Positions 40,350 to 50,625 of a stretch of 64,000 nt of DNA are shown piece after piece. Under the pieces are notes generated by a model that saw only the letters and a list, made by a program, of their open reading frames with translations, ran no database searches and was not told the DNA's origin. The stretch is from an uncultured Pseudomonadales bacterium (GTDB lineage: Bacteria > Pseudomonadota > Gammaproteobacteria > Pseudomonadales > Porticoccaceae). Position 1 is the first letter of the stretch. Each line of letters begins with the position of its first letter. Both the position numbers and the translations under genes were made by a program. The stretch is taken from contig CALSRZ010000001.1 in the NCBI GenBank assembly GCA_943788895.1, forward strand, positions 310,001-374,000, in the 5' to 3' direction.

Positions 40350-41915
40350 ATGTTTGAGCTTCGTCCCAGTCGAGTTATCTCCTACAAAAATGATTTATTG
40401 TCCGGTCTTACCGTTGCTCTGGCCCTAGTGCCAGAAGCCGTGGCCTTTGCCTTTGTCGCCGGTGTAGAGCCGCTGGTCGGACTCTATGCGGCCTTTATGG
40501 TCGGTTTGATCACCGCCTGCATCGGCGGTCGTCCGGGCATGATCTCAGGTGCTACTGGTGCGCTGGCCGTGGTAATGGTGTCACTGGTCGCCCAGCATGG
40601 CGTCGAGTACCTATTTATCACCGTGGTGTTGATGGGTATCTTGCAGATCACCGCTGGCGTATTAAAGCTCGGTAAGTTTATTCGTATGGTTCCCCATCCT
40701 GTCATGCTTGGCTTTGTAAATGGGCTGGCAATTGTAATTTTCCTTGCCCAGTTAAGTCAGTTTGGTGTCGCGGGCGAGCCGGGTTGGTTGGCAGGAACAT
40801 CAATGCAGGGTTCAATTATTGATGTTGCCTGGCTGCAGGGTGAACAGCTGTATATGCTGCTCGGTCTGGTTTTTCTGACCATGGCAATTATTCATTACCT
40901 ACCGCGCTTTACTAGAGTTATCCCGTCGTCACTGGCGGCGATTGTCTGTGTCACGCTGATTGTGATGGGCTTTAATCTGGATACCCGTGTGGTGGGTGAT
41001 GTCGCCTCTATTGCTGGTGGCTTACCGAGTTTCCATATTCCCGTCGTGCCATTTAACTTTGAGACGCTGGTTATTATTTTCCCCTACGCAGTTATTCTCG
41101 CGGCAATTGGCCTGATTGAATCACTGCTAACACTGCGTCTGATTGATGAGATTACTGAAACTCGTGGCCGCGGCAATCGCGAATGTATCGGCCAGGGTGT
41201 GGCTAACACCGTGACTGGCTTCTTTGGCGGTATGGGTGGTTGCGCGATGATCGGCCAGAGCATGATCAATGTGAACTCCGGTGGCCGTGGTCGTATGTCT
41301 GGTATTGCCGCAGCGCTCTGTCTGCTGCTATTTATTCTGGTCGGCTCCTCACTGATTGAGAAGATTCCCCTGGCGGCGTTAATCGGCGTGATGTTTATTG
41401 TTGTTATTGGCACCTTTGAGTGGAGTAGCTTCCGCATTATGGGCAAGGTGCCGCGCAGCGATGCGTTGATTCTGGTGATGGTTTCCGGCGTGACTGTATT
41501 AACTGATCTGGCAGTTGCCGTGGTGGTTGGTGTGATTGTCTCTGCGCTGGTGTTTGCCTGGGAGCACGCTAAGTTTATTCGTATCGAAGCTCGTGAAGAT
41601 CACAAGGGTTCAACCGTTTATGCAGTTACAGGGCCGCTGTTCTTTGGCTCGGTAACCTCGTTTTTGGAGCGTTTTGACCCGCAGGCTGATAATGACGATG
41701 TGGTGATTGATTTTGCTCGCTCAAGAGTGGCGGATCACTCTGGTTTGGAAGCGATTGATACGCTTGCCGAGCGTTACCTGAACGCGGGCAAAACACTGCA
41801 CCTTGTCCACCTTAGTGATGAGTGTCGCAAGCTTTTGACCAAGGCCGGCAGTCTGGTTGAAGTCAATGTGATTGAAGATCCCAAGTACTTTGTCGCAGAA
41901 GACAGCCTTGCCTAA
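40350..41915 (+). CDS. SulP-family anion transporter with STAS domain
   Basis: An inner membrane transporter of the SLC26/SulP family (sulfate, bicarbonate or similar anions). The 521-residue protein begins [20 protein letters not shown]. The start of the transporter domain reads [20 protein letters not shown], followed by [20 protein letters not shown]. After the membrane part comes a STAS domain at about residues 425-515 with [20 protein letters not shown]. Its length and the short STAS domain suit the bacterial bicarbonate or sulfate transporters; which ion cannot be decided. Confidence 0.9.
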   Translation: MFELRPSRVISYKNDLLSGLTVALALVPEAVAFAFVAGVEPLVGLYAAFMVGLITACIGGRPGMISGATGALAVVMVSLVAQHGVEYLFITVVLMGILQITAGVLKLGKFIRMVPHPVMLGFVNGLAIVIFLAQLSQFGVAGEPGWLAGTSMQGSIIDVAWLQGEQLYMLLGLVFLTMAIIHYLPRFTRVIPSSLAAIVCVTLIVMGFNLDTRVVGDVASIAGGLPSFHIPVVPFNFETLVIIFPYAVILAAIGLIESLLTLRLIDEITETRGRGNRECIGQGVANTVTGFFGGMGGCAMIGQSMINVNSGGRGRMSGIAAALCLLLFILVGSSLIEKIPLAALIGVMFIVVIGTFEWSSFRIMGKVPRSDALILVMVSGVTVLTDLAVAVVVGVIVSALVFAWEHAKFIRIEAREDHKGSTVYAVTGPLFFGSVTSFLERFDPQADNDDVVIDFARSRVADHSGLEAIDTLAERYLNAGKTLHLVHLSDECRKLLTKAGSLVEVNVIEDPKYFVAEDSLA

Positions 41916-42062
41916 TGGCTGGTCACCACCAGGTAACCCACTAGTTCCTCGTCACCTGTATTTTCGATCCTGTGACTCAGGTCTCCACGATAGTGGGCCG
42001 AGTCACCGGATCCGAGCTGACAACTGCTCTCTCCGGAAATAATCCTCGCCTCGCCAGGGATT
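41912..42062 (-). pseudogene. C-terminal remnant of a cupin-containing regulator
   Basis: On the minus strand about 50 codons are open: the pattern SSCQLGSGDSAHYRGDLSHR then IENTGDEELVGYLVVTS and a TAG stop. This is the cupin sensor end of an XRE-cupin regulator. Its DNA-binding part is absent. It overlaps the SulP stop by four bases and ends abruptly against the kbl remnant. In related bacteria such a regulator often stands divergent from tdh/kbl. A decayed gene is the best reading. Confidence 0.65.
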
Positions 42063-42063
42063 T

Positions 42064-42300
42064 AAATTACTGCCCGGTGAACACCCTATAGTGCCCGTGA
42101 TGTTGGATGATGCCGAGCTGGCATCGGAGTTTGCTACCAGGATGTTGGAGCAGGGGGTCTATGTGGTGGCGTTTTCATTTCCGGTGGTTCCTAAAGGCAA
42201 GGCGCGCATTCGCACCCAGATGTCGGCAGCGCATAGTCTTGATGATCTGCAATTTGCCCTTGAGGCTTTCGCCCGAGTTAAAAAACAGCTGGCGATTTAG
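42064..42300 (+). pseudogene. kbl: C-terminal remnant of 2-amino-3-ketobutyrate CoA ligase
   Basis: About 75 codons match the end of Kbl: [40 protein letters not shown] and [17 protein letters not shown]. The remaining roughly 320 residues, including the PLP-binding lysine, are missing upstream, where the cupin remnant begins instead. Kbl would cleave 2-amino-3-ketobutyrate to glycine and acetyl-CoA in threonine breakdown. The fragment cannot be functional. Confidence 0.8.
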
Positions 42301-42316
42301 AGCGCAAATTTGACGC

Positions 42317-42350
42317 AAAAAAAAGGGCAACTCATAGAGTTGCCCTTTTT
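42317..42350. terminator. Bidirectional terminator between the kbl remnant and the TonB receptor
   Basis: A 9-bp perfect stem GGGCAACTC/GAGTTGCCC with loop ATA, with A8 before and T5 after. It serves the minus-strand receptor gene as well. Confidence 0.9.
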
Positions 42351-42386
42351 AGTTTTAGCTATTTGTAACTATTCGATTTCTACTGC

Positions 42387-44876
42387 TTAGAAATTCTTGC
42401 GCAGTGTTAAACCGTAGGTACGAGGTGCATTCGGGTAAGCACTAAAGCTGCCCGGTGCGGCTGTCGTTGGGAATGCTGAGATCAACGACTCGTGGTCAGT
42501 AATGTTACGTGCCCAGAACATAGCTTCCAGACCGCTTTCATCGTGGTTCAGACCAAGGCTCAGGTTAATGTTCTTGGAGCTGCGGCTGGCCAGTGATGCA
42601 GGCACATTGTCTACGAGAGCAACATCGCTTTCGAAGACATACTCTGCACGCATGAATCCAGAGATACCATCGATGAGATCAAAGGAGTAAACAGCGTTAG
42701 CATTGATGCTCCAGTCATGAACACCGGCAGGCTTGCTTCCGCTAAGGTCTTTGGTAGATAGGCCTTCATCACATTCCAGACCTGGGAAATCACCACATGA
42801 ACCGTTCACAAAAGAGACATACTCACCATCAATCTTGATACCGGAAACATTCACAACCAGTGACTCGGAGAGAGCAACCATGGCGTCAAACTCAATACCG
42901 CGGTGGTTCTGCTCACCGGCATTAACCAGGGCAAAACCATTACCGACAAAGGTATTTGACTGGAAGCCATCGATAGACTGGTCGAAGTAGGCAAGATTTA
43001 AGTAGCCGTTGCCAAATACATGCTTAACACCCAGTTCGAAGTTCTCAGATTCTTCTGGATCTGCCGCTCGCCCGATCTGCGCATTGTTGGCATTCACTGA
43101 CAGGTTTACCGAAGTAGGCTTAAATCCTGTTGAGTGAGCCGCGTAGACCTTGGTATCTTCCGATAAATCATAGGCCAGACGCAGAGTATGAGTCAGGTCA
43201 TCCGAGTTAAAGATTCCATCTTCATCAGCATTGGGGTAGTTGACGAAAGGAGGGAAGAACTGAACGCTAGACAGCGCAGCTGGAAGTGGCAGTGAAGAGA
43301 AGAAGTCAACAACAGTAACATCTGCCACTACAGTCTTTTCGTCTTCTGTGTAGTTAAAGCCAACAGTTGCTGTTAAGTCTTCAGTTAGCTCGTAGTCAAC
43401 ATTGGCAAACAGAGATAGAGTCTTTGAATTCATCTCGAAACCTTCACCGACTGAGCCACTGTTTGGAATAAAGAACTGAGATTCCATCTGTGTGCTAGTC
43501 AATACAGGTGCGCCAGCAGCCTGAGCTGCAGCCAATTGAGCATCAATCATCGCTGGAGTCATTCCAGCTACTACTGATGGGTCACCACCCTGTGAAGCAA
43601 TGACCTGACCCAGCGCGCCTGCAGCGACCAGTTCAGCAATGCCTATAAGGTCAGTTCCCGCACCTTGTAGCAAGAAGTTTACATAGGGCTTGATATCGTC
43701 ACCGTAACGAACTGTGCGGTTAGTTTTGGTATCTTCTTCCGCATAAAACGCACCGACCATCCACTGAGTCGAAGAGTCACCATTTGAGGTCAGGCGAACT
43801 TCTTGAGTGAATGTATCAAAGTCATAGTTAACCAGGTTTTCACTGATCAAACTTGCAGCAGAGAAATCGGCATCAAAGTTTGAGTCCAGATCGGTTGTTC
43901 TCTGAGAGGTGATAGAGGTCAGGCTGGCAAAATCCAGCTCGTAATCGACCTGTAGAGATACACCGTCATTCTCAACCTTATTATATGGGCGATAGCTCAT
44001 ATAAATTTCACGATCCCATGGGTCTGCATCGGTAGTACCAAAGCCCTGTGAGCCAGCGAGCAGGTCGCTAACGCCAGATGCAGGACCTCTCAGTAATGAG
44101 CCGGCAACACAACAGTTTTCATCGATGCTGTCTTGGTCGACAATAAGGCGAACAGTCAAGTCTTCAGAAGGCTCCCAGAGTAACTGCCCACGCACTGCGT
44201 TTCGGTCTCTGTTATTAACGCCAATATCATCTTCCGAACCAGGAGATGTACCCAGGTTTGTTGCAGTACCATCAGATTGGTTGCTGCTGGCAGATAGACG
44301 ATATGAAAGTGTATCTGTAATTCCGCCAGTCACAGTACCTTTAACAATTTGCGCACCGTAATTGCCGGCAGTAGCTTCAACCATAGCGCCGAACTCTTGT
44401 TCGGGGAGCGAAGTTGTCACGCTGATTACACCAGCAGAGGCGTTCTTGCCAAACAGGGTTGATTGAGGGCCACTGAGAACTTCGATACGTTCAATCGTTG
44501 GCAGGTCAGATAGTGCCGAAGCTGAACGAGATCGCACAACGCCGTCAATAACTACTGATACCGCAGGTTCAATACCTGGGTTGTTTGCGCCGTTACCAAA
44601 ACCACGAATAGTGAAGTTGGTCTGGGCAGAGCTCTGTAGCTGATTGATTCGCAGAGATGGTACAGCTGACTGCAGGTCAATTAAGTCTACAATACTTGAT
44701 TGCTGGATAGTTTCGCCGCTGGTAACAGATACAGACAGTGGAATATCCTGCAGTGTCTGCTCTCGCTTGTTGGCGGTAACTACAATTTCGTCTATCGCTG
44801 CATGTGCCAAACCAGAAGACATTACTCCGGCTATAGCAACAGACAGGCACAGCTTATTGATATGAAAGTGATTCAT
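42387..44876 (-). CDS. TonB-dependent outer membrane receptor
   Basis: An 829-residue receptor with a signal peptide (MNHFHINKLCLSVAIAGVMS, cut near AHA-AIDEI), a TonB box-like DEIVVTANKREQTL, and a plug with TIRGFGNGANNPGIEPAVSV, VIDGVVRSRS and VLSGPQSTLFGKNASAGVI. The long barrel ends with YPNAPRTYGLTLRKNF, closing in an aromatic residue as usual. This subclass (with VTANKREQTLQDIPLSV) is common in marine gammaproteobacteria and Sphingomonads. No neighbour fixes its substrate. It is uninterrupted. Confidence 0.92.
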   Translation of the reverse strand: MNHFHINKLCLSVAIAGVMSSGLAHAAIDEIVVTANKREQTLQDIPLSVSVTSGETIQQSSIVDLIDLQSAVPSLRINQLQSSAQTNFTIRGFGNGANNPGIEPAVSVVIDGVVRSRSASALSDLPTIERIEVLSGPQSTLFGKNASAGVISVTTSLPEQEFGAMVEATAGNYGAQIVKGTVTGGITDTLSYRLSASSNQSDGTATNLGTSPGSEDDIGVNNRDRNAVRGQLLWEPSEDLTVRLIVDQDSIDENCCVAGSLLRGPASGVSDLLAGSQGFGTTDADPWDREIYMSYRPYNKVENDGVSLQVDYELDFASLTSITSQRTTDLDSNFDADFSAASLISENLVNYDFDTFTQEVRLTSNGDSSTQWMVGAFYAEEDTKTNRTVRYGDDIKPYVNFLLQGAGTDLIGIAELVAAGALGQVIASQGGDPSVVAGMTPAMIDAQLAAAQAAGAPVLTSTQMESQFFIPNSGSVGEGFEMNSKTLSLFANVDYELTEDLTATVGFNYTEDEKTVVADVTVVDFFSSLPLPAALSSVQFFPPFVNYPNADEDGIFNSDDLTHTLRLAYDLSEDTKVYAAHSTGFKPTSVNLSVNANNAQIGRAADPEESENFELGVKHVFGNGYLNLAYFDQSIDGFQSNTFVGNGFALVNAGEQNHRGIEFDAMVALSESLVVNVSGIKIDGEYVSFVNGSCGDFPGLECDEGLSTKDLSGSKPAGVHDWSINANAVYSFDLIDGISGFMRAEYVFESDVALVDNVPASLASRSSKNINLSLGLNHDESGLEAMFWARNITDHESLISAFPTTAAPGSFSAYPNAPRTYGLTLRKNF

Positions 44877-45290
44877 GATAGCCCCTCAAATTTTTATAGT
44901 TGTGATCACAGTTGTTTGTGATTCTTTATATTGTGTTTCGTTTCTAGCTTTGTACTTTATAAGTATCTTGCTTTTATCCTAGTTTGAAATCACATCAGCT
45001 TCCGTAATACGCGGTTGGTTAAAATACTGACATTCCTAGCTTAAAAGCCCTTGACGCTTATATCAACTGCTATTTACAGGTTATTTGTAAACTGTTTGGA
45101 CAACCTTTTACGGGTTTTACTCAAATAAATTTTGTCATTCTGATTAACGGTATAAATACAGCTGCATGATGAAGATAATTTGAACGCTAAGATTTACTCT
45201 TTTTTTGCGAGATCAGGTTCAGAAAATTAATATAAATCAGGCCGCTCACTGTGTTATAAATAACCGATAAATAGAGGGTTACTCAGTCCA
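44877..45290. other. 414-base intergenic region, divergent promoters
   Basis: AT-rich DNA between the receptor (minus) and the DUF1800 gene (plus). A 10-base palindrome TGTGATCACA lies at 44901-44910, 25 bases upstream of the receptor start. I see no ORF or structured RNA here. Confidence 0.5.
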
Positions 45291-46658
45291 ATGACAGCTG
45301 TAAAGACTAAAAAAGCAATAATAGCTGTAAACCGATTTGGCCTTGGTGCTACTGGGGATGAACTCTTTGAAGCTGGGCAGGATCCTGAGCAGTGGTTATT
45401 GCAGCAGCTGGTAAGCCCGGTTTTTGATCCGGCTCTGGGCAATACGGAATCTGCATTTATTACTATTGCTGAAATTCAAAGTCTTAAAGCAAAGCGTCGA
45501 CAGGGTGATGCTAACCTTAAGAGCAGGGCTAAGGGGCCAACGGTCGGGCAAGAAATTATAATGCCCTATCGCCAGCGCTTCTTAAAAGATAGCCTGAATT
45601 TTTCAGTGAACACAAAAACCCCATTTGCTGTTCGCTTACTGGATTTCTTTTCAAATCATTTCAGTGTCTCTTCGTTAACCCACTCGTTGACTATTTTGTC
45701 TCCTACCCTGGAGAGAGATGCCATAGCCCCAAATCTCTTCGGTAAATTTGAGGATTTACTGATAGCGGTGGAACAACATCCAGCAATGTTGATCTACCTG
45801 AACAATGAAAAATCTGTGGGGCCAAATTCGCTAACAGGTAGAAAGGCACGTGGTTTAAATGAAAATCTTGCCAGGGAAATTCTCGAGTTGCATACCCTGG
45901 GAGTAGGTGGGGGCTATACGCTTGAGGATATCAGGCAGTTGGCAATGGCAATTAGCGGTTGGACTGTGAACCGTGAAAATAAACAGTACCAACTTGGCTT
46001 TGAATTTCGCAGAGAAGCCCATGAGCCGGGAGTGAGAAAGGTTCTCGGTAGAAACTATGCTGATACTGGCCTGGATCAGGGGCAAGATATATTGCGGGAT
46101 CTGGCGCGCCATAAAAAAACCGCTGAATTTATTTCATATAAGCTAGCGCAGCATTTAATTGCAGATCAACCGCCGCAAGCACTGGTTGCTGCAATGACCA
46201 AAACATGGATTAAAACTCAGGGCGATATAAAAGCAGTGGTAACCACTTTGGTTAAACATGCGCAGAGTTGGGATGCTGAGTCAAAAAAATATAAAACACC
46301 GCGAGAATTTATCGTTTCTGCGATGCGCGCAATTAATGATAATAAGGTCGCTGACCAGAATTTGTTAAAAGTCTCATTGCGAGCACTGACTCAGATGGGG
46401 CACAAGCCGTTTGGCTCCGGTTCTCCAGCCGGTCACAGTCAACTCAATAGAGATTGGACAGGTTCTGATGCGCTGATGAAGCGCATCGATTGGGTTAACT
46501 TCATTAGCAAGAGATCCCGCTATTCACCACCATTTATCGCAGCTCGAATATTTGATTCACAGCTGCCGCCATTGACGGTTAAATTATTAGCTGGTGCAGA
46601 GAGTCGGGCGCAGGGTTTAGCGCTACTTTTTTTATGCCCTGAATTTCAGTACCGCTAG
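45291..46658 (+). CDS. DUF1800 family protein
   Basis: A 455-residue protein of the DUF1800 family, usually encoded with DUF1501. It begins MTAVKTKKAIIAVNRFGLGA and has the family segments LLDFFSNHFSVSS and LAREILELHTLGVGGGYT, followed by DIRQLAMAISGWTV. No signal peptide is visible at this start, whereas the partner carries a Tat signal, so it may be exported with the partner or remain cytoplasmic. The function is unknown. It ends nine bases before the next gene. Confidence 0.9.
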   Translation: MTAVKTKKAIIAVNRFGLGATGDELFEAGQDPEQWLLQQLVSPVFDPALGNTESAFITIAEIQSLKAKRRQGDANLKSRAKGPTVGQEIIMPYRQRFLKDSLNFSVNTKTPFAVRLLDFFSNHFSVSSLTHSLTILSPTLERDAIAPNLFGKFEDLLIAVEQHPAMLIYLNNEKSVGPNSLTGRKARGLNENLAREILELHTLGVGGGYTLEDIRQLAMAISGWTVNRENKQYQLGFEFRREAHEPGVRKVLGRNYADTGLDQGQDILRDLARHKKTAEFISYKLAQHLIADQPPQALVAAMTKTWIKTQGDIKAVVTTLVKHAQSWDAESKKYKTPREFIVSAMRAINDNKVADQNLLKVSLRALTQMGHKPFGSGSPAGHSQLNRDWTGSDALMKRIDWVNFISKRSRYSPPFIAARIFDSQLPPLTVKLLAGAESRAQGLALLFLCPEFQYR

Positions 46659-46667
46659 GATAAGAAG

Positions 46668-47861
46668 ATGGCAGATATAAACCGCAAAAAACTAGATCGT
46701 AGAAGCCTCTTAAAAGCCACCGCTGGAAGTTTCGTCGCATGGCATACTCCGGGAGCTCTATCGGCACCAGTAAAAAAACCCAAGGCTAGACCTAAGTTGG
46801 TCTGGGTGATATTGCGCGGTGGTATGGATTCATTGCAGGCTATTTTTCCTCATTCAGATCCGCACCTGATGTCCCATCGGAAACGACTTGTTTCGCCACT
46901 AAAAGACAGTGCCTATGATCTTGGCGCTGGCTTTTCCCTACATCCGGCATTGCAGGAGTTGAACTCACTCTATAAGCAGAAACAATTAATCCCAGTAATA
47001 GCGACAGAGTCCGGTGCAAAGACACGTTCACATTTTTATGCTCAGGATATGCTGGAGTCAGGATTGCCTGATGTGGATATTGAGAGCGGTTGGTTAAATC
47101 GTGCTGTTGAGAGCTATCAGGGGGAGTCTCTGGCTATCGCCCATACACTGCCTATTGGTTTGCGCGGCAAACAACGGGCAAATACATGGTATCCAGATGT
47201 TCTTAGACCTGCAAAAGAAGATCTTTATGAGAGACTTCAAGTTCTCTATAAAGATGATCAACTGCTTTCAGAACGATTAGCTGAGGGATTAAAAAATCGC
47301 AATCTGCTTGGGAATATGGCAAAAATAAAGAGAAAGAACAGTTTTGCCTCTCTGGCTGGTTCCTGCGGCACCATACTGGCCGATAGAGATGGTCCCGACT
47401 GCGCCATGCTGGAAATGTCTGGATGGGATACCCACCAAAATCAGGTTGGCCATCTGGATCGCCAGTTTAAAGAGCTGGATAGCGGGATTGCCAGATTGCG
47501 AGAAAATCTTGCTGAGCAGTGGGCTCAGACTGTGGTAGTTGTGACCACTGAATTTGGTCGAACCGTCGCCGAAAATGGCACTGGTGGCACAGATCATGGC
47601 ACTGCCAGCGCCATGTTTATTGCCGGGGGTGCAGTAGCTGGCGGCAGAGTGCAGGGTCGATGGCCAGGGCTGGCAAAAGCCGATCTATTTGAGGGGCGTG
47701 ATTTAATGCCGACCAGCGATACACGTCAGTGGGTCAGGGCGATTTTAAGCCAGCACTGGAATCTCAGTTCGACTCAACTCGACTATGTTTTCCCAGCCGT
47801 AAAAACCATGGATACCCAGTTGATTAGGCCCATTTCCAAATCAGTTAAGGCAGCTTCCTAG
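46668..47861 (+). CDS. DUF1501 family protein, Tat-exported
   Basis: A 397-residue alkaline-phosphatase-superfamily-like protein (DUF1501). It begins MADINRKKLDRRSLLKATAG, a twin-arginine signal with RRSLLK followed by a hydrophobic stretch and a probable cut near LSA-P. Family segments are LVWVILRGGMDSLQAIFPH, GWDTHQNQVGHLDRQF and VVVTTEFGRTVAENGTGGTD with HGTASAMFIAGG. It is co-transcribed with the DUF1800 gene. The biochemical role is not known. Confidence 0.92.
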   Translation: MADINRKKLDRRSLLKATAGSFVAWHTPGALSAPVKKPKARPKLVWVILRGGMDSLQAIFPHSDPHLMSHRKRLVSPLKDSAYDLGAGFSLHPALQELNSLYKQKQLIPVIATESGAKTRSHFYAQDMLESGLPDVDIESGWLNRAVESYQGESLAIAHTLPIGLRGKQRANTWYPDVLRPAKEDLYERLQVLYKDDQLLSERLAEGLKNRNLLGNMAKIKRKNSFASLAGSCGTILADRDGPDCAMLEMSGWDTHQNQVGHLDRQFKELDSGIARLRENLAEQWAQTVVVVTTEFGRTVAENGTGGTDHGTASAMFIAGGAVAGGRVQGRWPGLAKADLFEGRDLMPTSDTRQWVRAILSQHWNLSSTQLDYVFPAVKTMDTQLIRPISKSVKAAS

Positions 47862-47982
47862 GCGGTCCGTTCTTGCCCTAACTTCCCCTCACCAAGTATT
47901 TTTCAGCAGCTGCCGCGACAGCTAAAAATTCGGTCTATAGTTATGTTTTAACTGCATCCAAATTCAGGGTTTTGGGCTACTT

Positions 47983-49383
47983 ATGGCAATCAGCACATTT
48001 GATTTATTTTCTATTGGTATTGGTCCTTCCAGCTCCCATACCGTCGGGCCCATGCGTGCGGCACGGCAGTTTGTTGAGAGCCTGCGCGATAGCGGCCTAT
48101 TGGCCGATGTGTGCCGGGTTAAGGCTGAGATGTACGGTTCTCTCGGCGCTACCGGAAAGGGGCACGGCACCCCAAAAGCGGTACTGTTGGGTCTTGAGGG
48201 CGAGCAGCCCGAGAGTGTAGATGTTGCATCCATTGAAGACCGAGTTGCGCAAGTTTGCGAGGGACGATCTATCCGTCTCGGCGGTACTCAAAGTATTGAA
48301 TATGATCACCAGAGCGATGTGATTTTGTACCGTAAAAAAGTCTTGCCATTTCATTCCAACGGTATGGTTTTTAGCGCCTATAACAAAGATTCCGACATTC
48401 TCAGTGAGCAGACCTACTACTCAGTGGGTGGAGGGTTTGTGATTGATGAGACTGCTGAAGACGGTGATTATCTGGCCGAAGACCCCCGCACGGTCGCCTA
48501 TCCCTTCGATTCAGCCAATCAACTCCTCGAGCTATGTGAAGAACACAGCCTAAGCATTTCTGAATTGATGCTTGAGAATGAGAAATCCTGGCGCAGCGAG
48601 GAACAGATTCGCGAGGCATTATTAAACCTCTGGTCAGTGATGGAGGCCTGTGTTGCCAATGGTATGGCCAATGGGGGAATGCTGCCCGGCGGTTTAAAAG
48701 TGCGCCGCCGCGCCAAAGAGTTGCACCAGCAATTATTGAGCCGCCCGGAAGCCGCCATGGCCGACCCGCTATCAGTGCTTGACTGGATAACCCTCTACGC
48801 GCTGGCGGTCAATGAAGAGAATGCCGCTGGCGGTCGAATAGTCACTGCGCCAACCAATGGTGCGGCAGGCATTATTCCCGCCGTATTACATTACTATATA
48901 CGCTTTGTTCCCGGCGCCAATGATGAGGGGGTGATCCGTTTTCTGCTCACCGCATCGGCAATCGGTATTCTCTACAAAAAGAATGCCTCAATCAGTGGTG
49001 CTGAAGTTGGCTGCCAGGGTGAGGTGGGTTCAGCCTGTTCGATGGCAGCTGGGGCCTTGACGGAAGTGCTCGGCGGCACCCCGTCGCAGGTTGAGAACGC
49101 CGCAGAAATTGCTATGGAGCACAACCTTGGCCTGACCTGCGATCCAGTGGGTGGCCTGGTACAGGTGCCCTGTATTGAGCGCAATGCGATGGGTTCGGTA
49201 AAATCCATTCATGCAGCGCGCATGGCTCTGCGCGGGGATGGTTCGCACTTTGTCTCACTGGATAAGGTGATTAAAACCATGCGCAAAACCGGCGAGGATA
49301 TGCATGAGCGCTACAAGGAAACCTCCCGCGGCGGCTTGGCTACCAATGTACTCGAGGTGCCGGTTAATATTATTGAATGCTAG
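47983..49383 (+). CDS. sdaA: L-serine ammonia-lyase (serine deaminase)
   Basis: Converts L-serine to pyruvate and ammonia with a [4Fe-4S] cluster. The 466-residue single-chain enzyme has the beta-domain start [20 protein letters not shown] and the alpha domain with [40 protein letters not shown] and [19 protein letters not shown], where the cluster cysteines lie. The start is ATG 47983. It precedes gcvT by 69 bases, so serine and glycine catabolism may be linked here. Confidence 0.96.
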   Translation: MAISTFDLFSIGIGPSSSHTVGPMRAARQFVESLRDSGLLADVCRVKAEMYGSLGATGKGHGTPKAVLLGLEGEQPESVDVASIEDRVAQVCEGRSIRLGGTQSIEYDHQSDVILYRKKVLPFHSNGMVFSAYNKDSDILSEQTYYSVGGGFVIDETAEDGDYLAEDPRTVAYPFDSANQLLELCEEHSLSISELMLENEKSWRSEEQIREALLNLWSVMEACVANGMANGGMLPGGLKVRRRAKELHQQLLSRPEAAMADPLSVLDWITLYALAVNEENAAGGRIVTAPTNGAAGIIPAVLHYYIRFVPGANDEGVIRFLLTASAIGILYKKNASISGAEVGCQGEVGSACSMAAGALTEVLGGTPSQVENAAEIAMEHNLGLTCDPVGGLVQVPCIERNAMGSVKSIHAARMALRGDGSHFVSLDKVIKTMRKTGEDMHERYKETSRGGLATNVLEVPVNIIEC

Positions 49384-49452
49384 GGACAGCTGAAAGTAAT
49401 CGACGGATTAAATAGACGATAAATTTACACGGAAAGTAAAGGCGAAAAGCTA

Positions 49453-50605
49453 ATGTACAGCACGGATGGACAACAGCTCAGAAAAACCGCTCTCTATGAT
49501 ATGCACATTGCAGCCAAGGCAAAAATGGTTACCTTTGCCGGCTACAATATGCCCCTGCATTACAGTACGGGGATTATGCATGAGCACAAACACAGTCGAG
49601 ATGCCGCCAGCCTGTTTGATGTCTCGCATATGGGGCAGATTATTCTCAGCGGTTCCGGAATAGGTGCCGCCCTGGAAAAACTGCTGCCTATTGACCTCCA
49701 GTCAATGCCTATCTACCAGCAACAGTATGGCGTGATGACCAATCTCGAAGGTGGGATTGTCGATGCTCTTGTAGTAACCCGCTGGGCTGAAGACACCTAT
49801 TTTCTGGTCGTCAATGCGGCGCGCAAAGAAGAAGATTTAAGCCATTTGTCCAATCATTTGCCGGGCTTTACTGTCGAGTATATGGGCGATCAAACGCTGA
49901 TGGCGCTGCAGGGCCCAAAAGCGGCCGCAGGTGATGAAAGAGCTCTCGCCAACAGCCGCTAATCTCACCTTTATGACTAGCTGCCATCTCTCTATTGGCG
50001 ATGTTGATTGTTTTGTTTCCCGCTCCGGCTACACCGGCGAAGATGGTTTTGAAATCTCCGTTGATCGGGCCCATGCCCAGTCGTTATCTGAGCAGCTATT
50101 AGCCGGTGGCGTTGTCAAATGGGCGGGATTGGGCGCCCGTGATTCACTGCGCCTCGAGGCTGGATTATGTCTCTATGGCAACGAGCTAAATGAAACCATA
50201 TCGCCAGTTCAGGCAGGGCTTCTGTGGACGATTAGCAAATCCCGGCGTCGTGGTGGTATAAAAGAAGGGGGTTTTTTAGGCGACGATGCTATTTTTGCCG
50301 AGATAGCCAGAACCCCAAAAAGATGCCGCGTGGCTTTTGTTGTTGAGCATCGCGCCCCGGTGCGGCGCGGGGCAAAGATTATAGATAATCTGGGTGATGT
50401 AATCGGCGTTATCACCAGCGGCGGTTTTTCACCAACCCTGGGTCAGCCTATTGCCATGGGCTATGTCAGCGCGAGTACTCGGTGCCCGGCAGTGGTTTGA
50501 ATGCAATAATTCGCGGTAAACCCAGAGGCATCGTGGTCACTAAAATGCCTCTGGTTGCCAACCCGTTACTACCGCCCTGCAGAGCCGCTGACCACACAGC
50601 CCTGA
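49453..50605 (+). CDS. gcvT: Glycine cleavage system T protein (aminomethyltransferase), three frame breaks
   Basis: GcvT transfers the methylene group to tetrahydrofolate in glycine cleavage. It starts [19 protein letters not shown] and has the pattern [28 protein letters not shown] and GGIVDALVV. Frame changes near 49930, 50482 and 50575 separate [20 protein letters not shown] with [14 protein letters not shown] and [18 protein letters not shown], then [20 protein letters not shown], then the end [14 protein letters not shown]. The repaired protein is about 384 residues. gcvH and gcvP are not adjacent. All conserved blocks are present, so indel errors are more likely than decay. Confidence 0.9.
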
Positions 50606-50625
50606 TCGTTTACCGGCAGTAAAAA

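Noticed and set aside
49384..49452. Glycine riboswitch before gcvT
   Set aside because: The 69-base gap is too short and lacks the conserved glycine riboswitch core.
50540..50625. Extension of the purC frame to 50540
   Set aside because: The extra tail arises after the frame break and is antisense to the end of gcvT; the other frame gives a proper PurC C-terminus at 50626.
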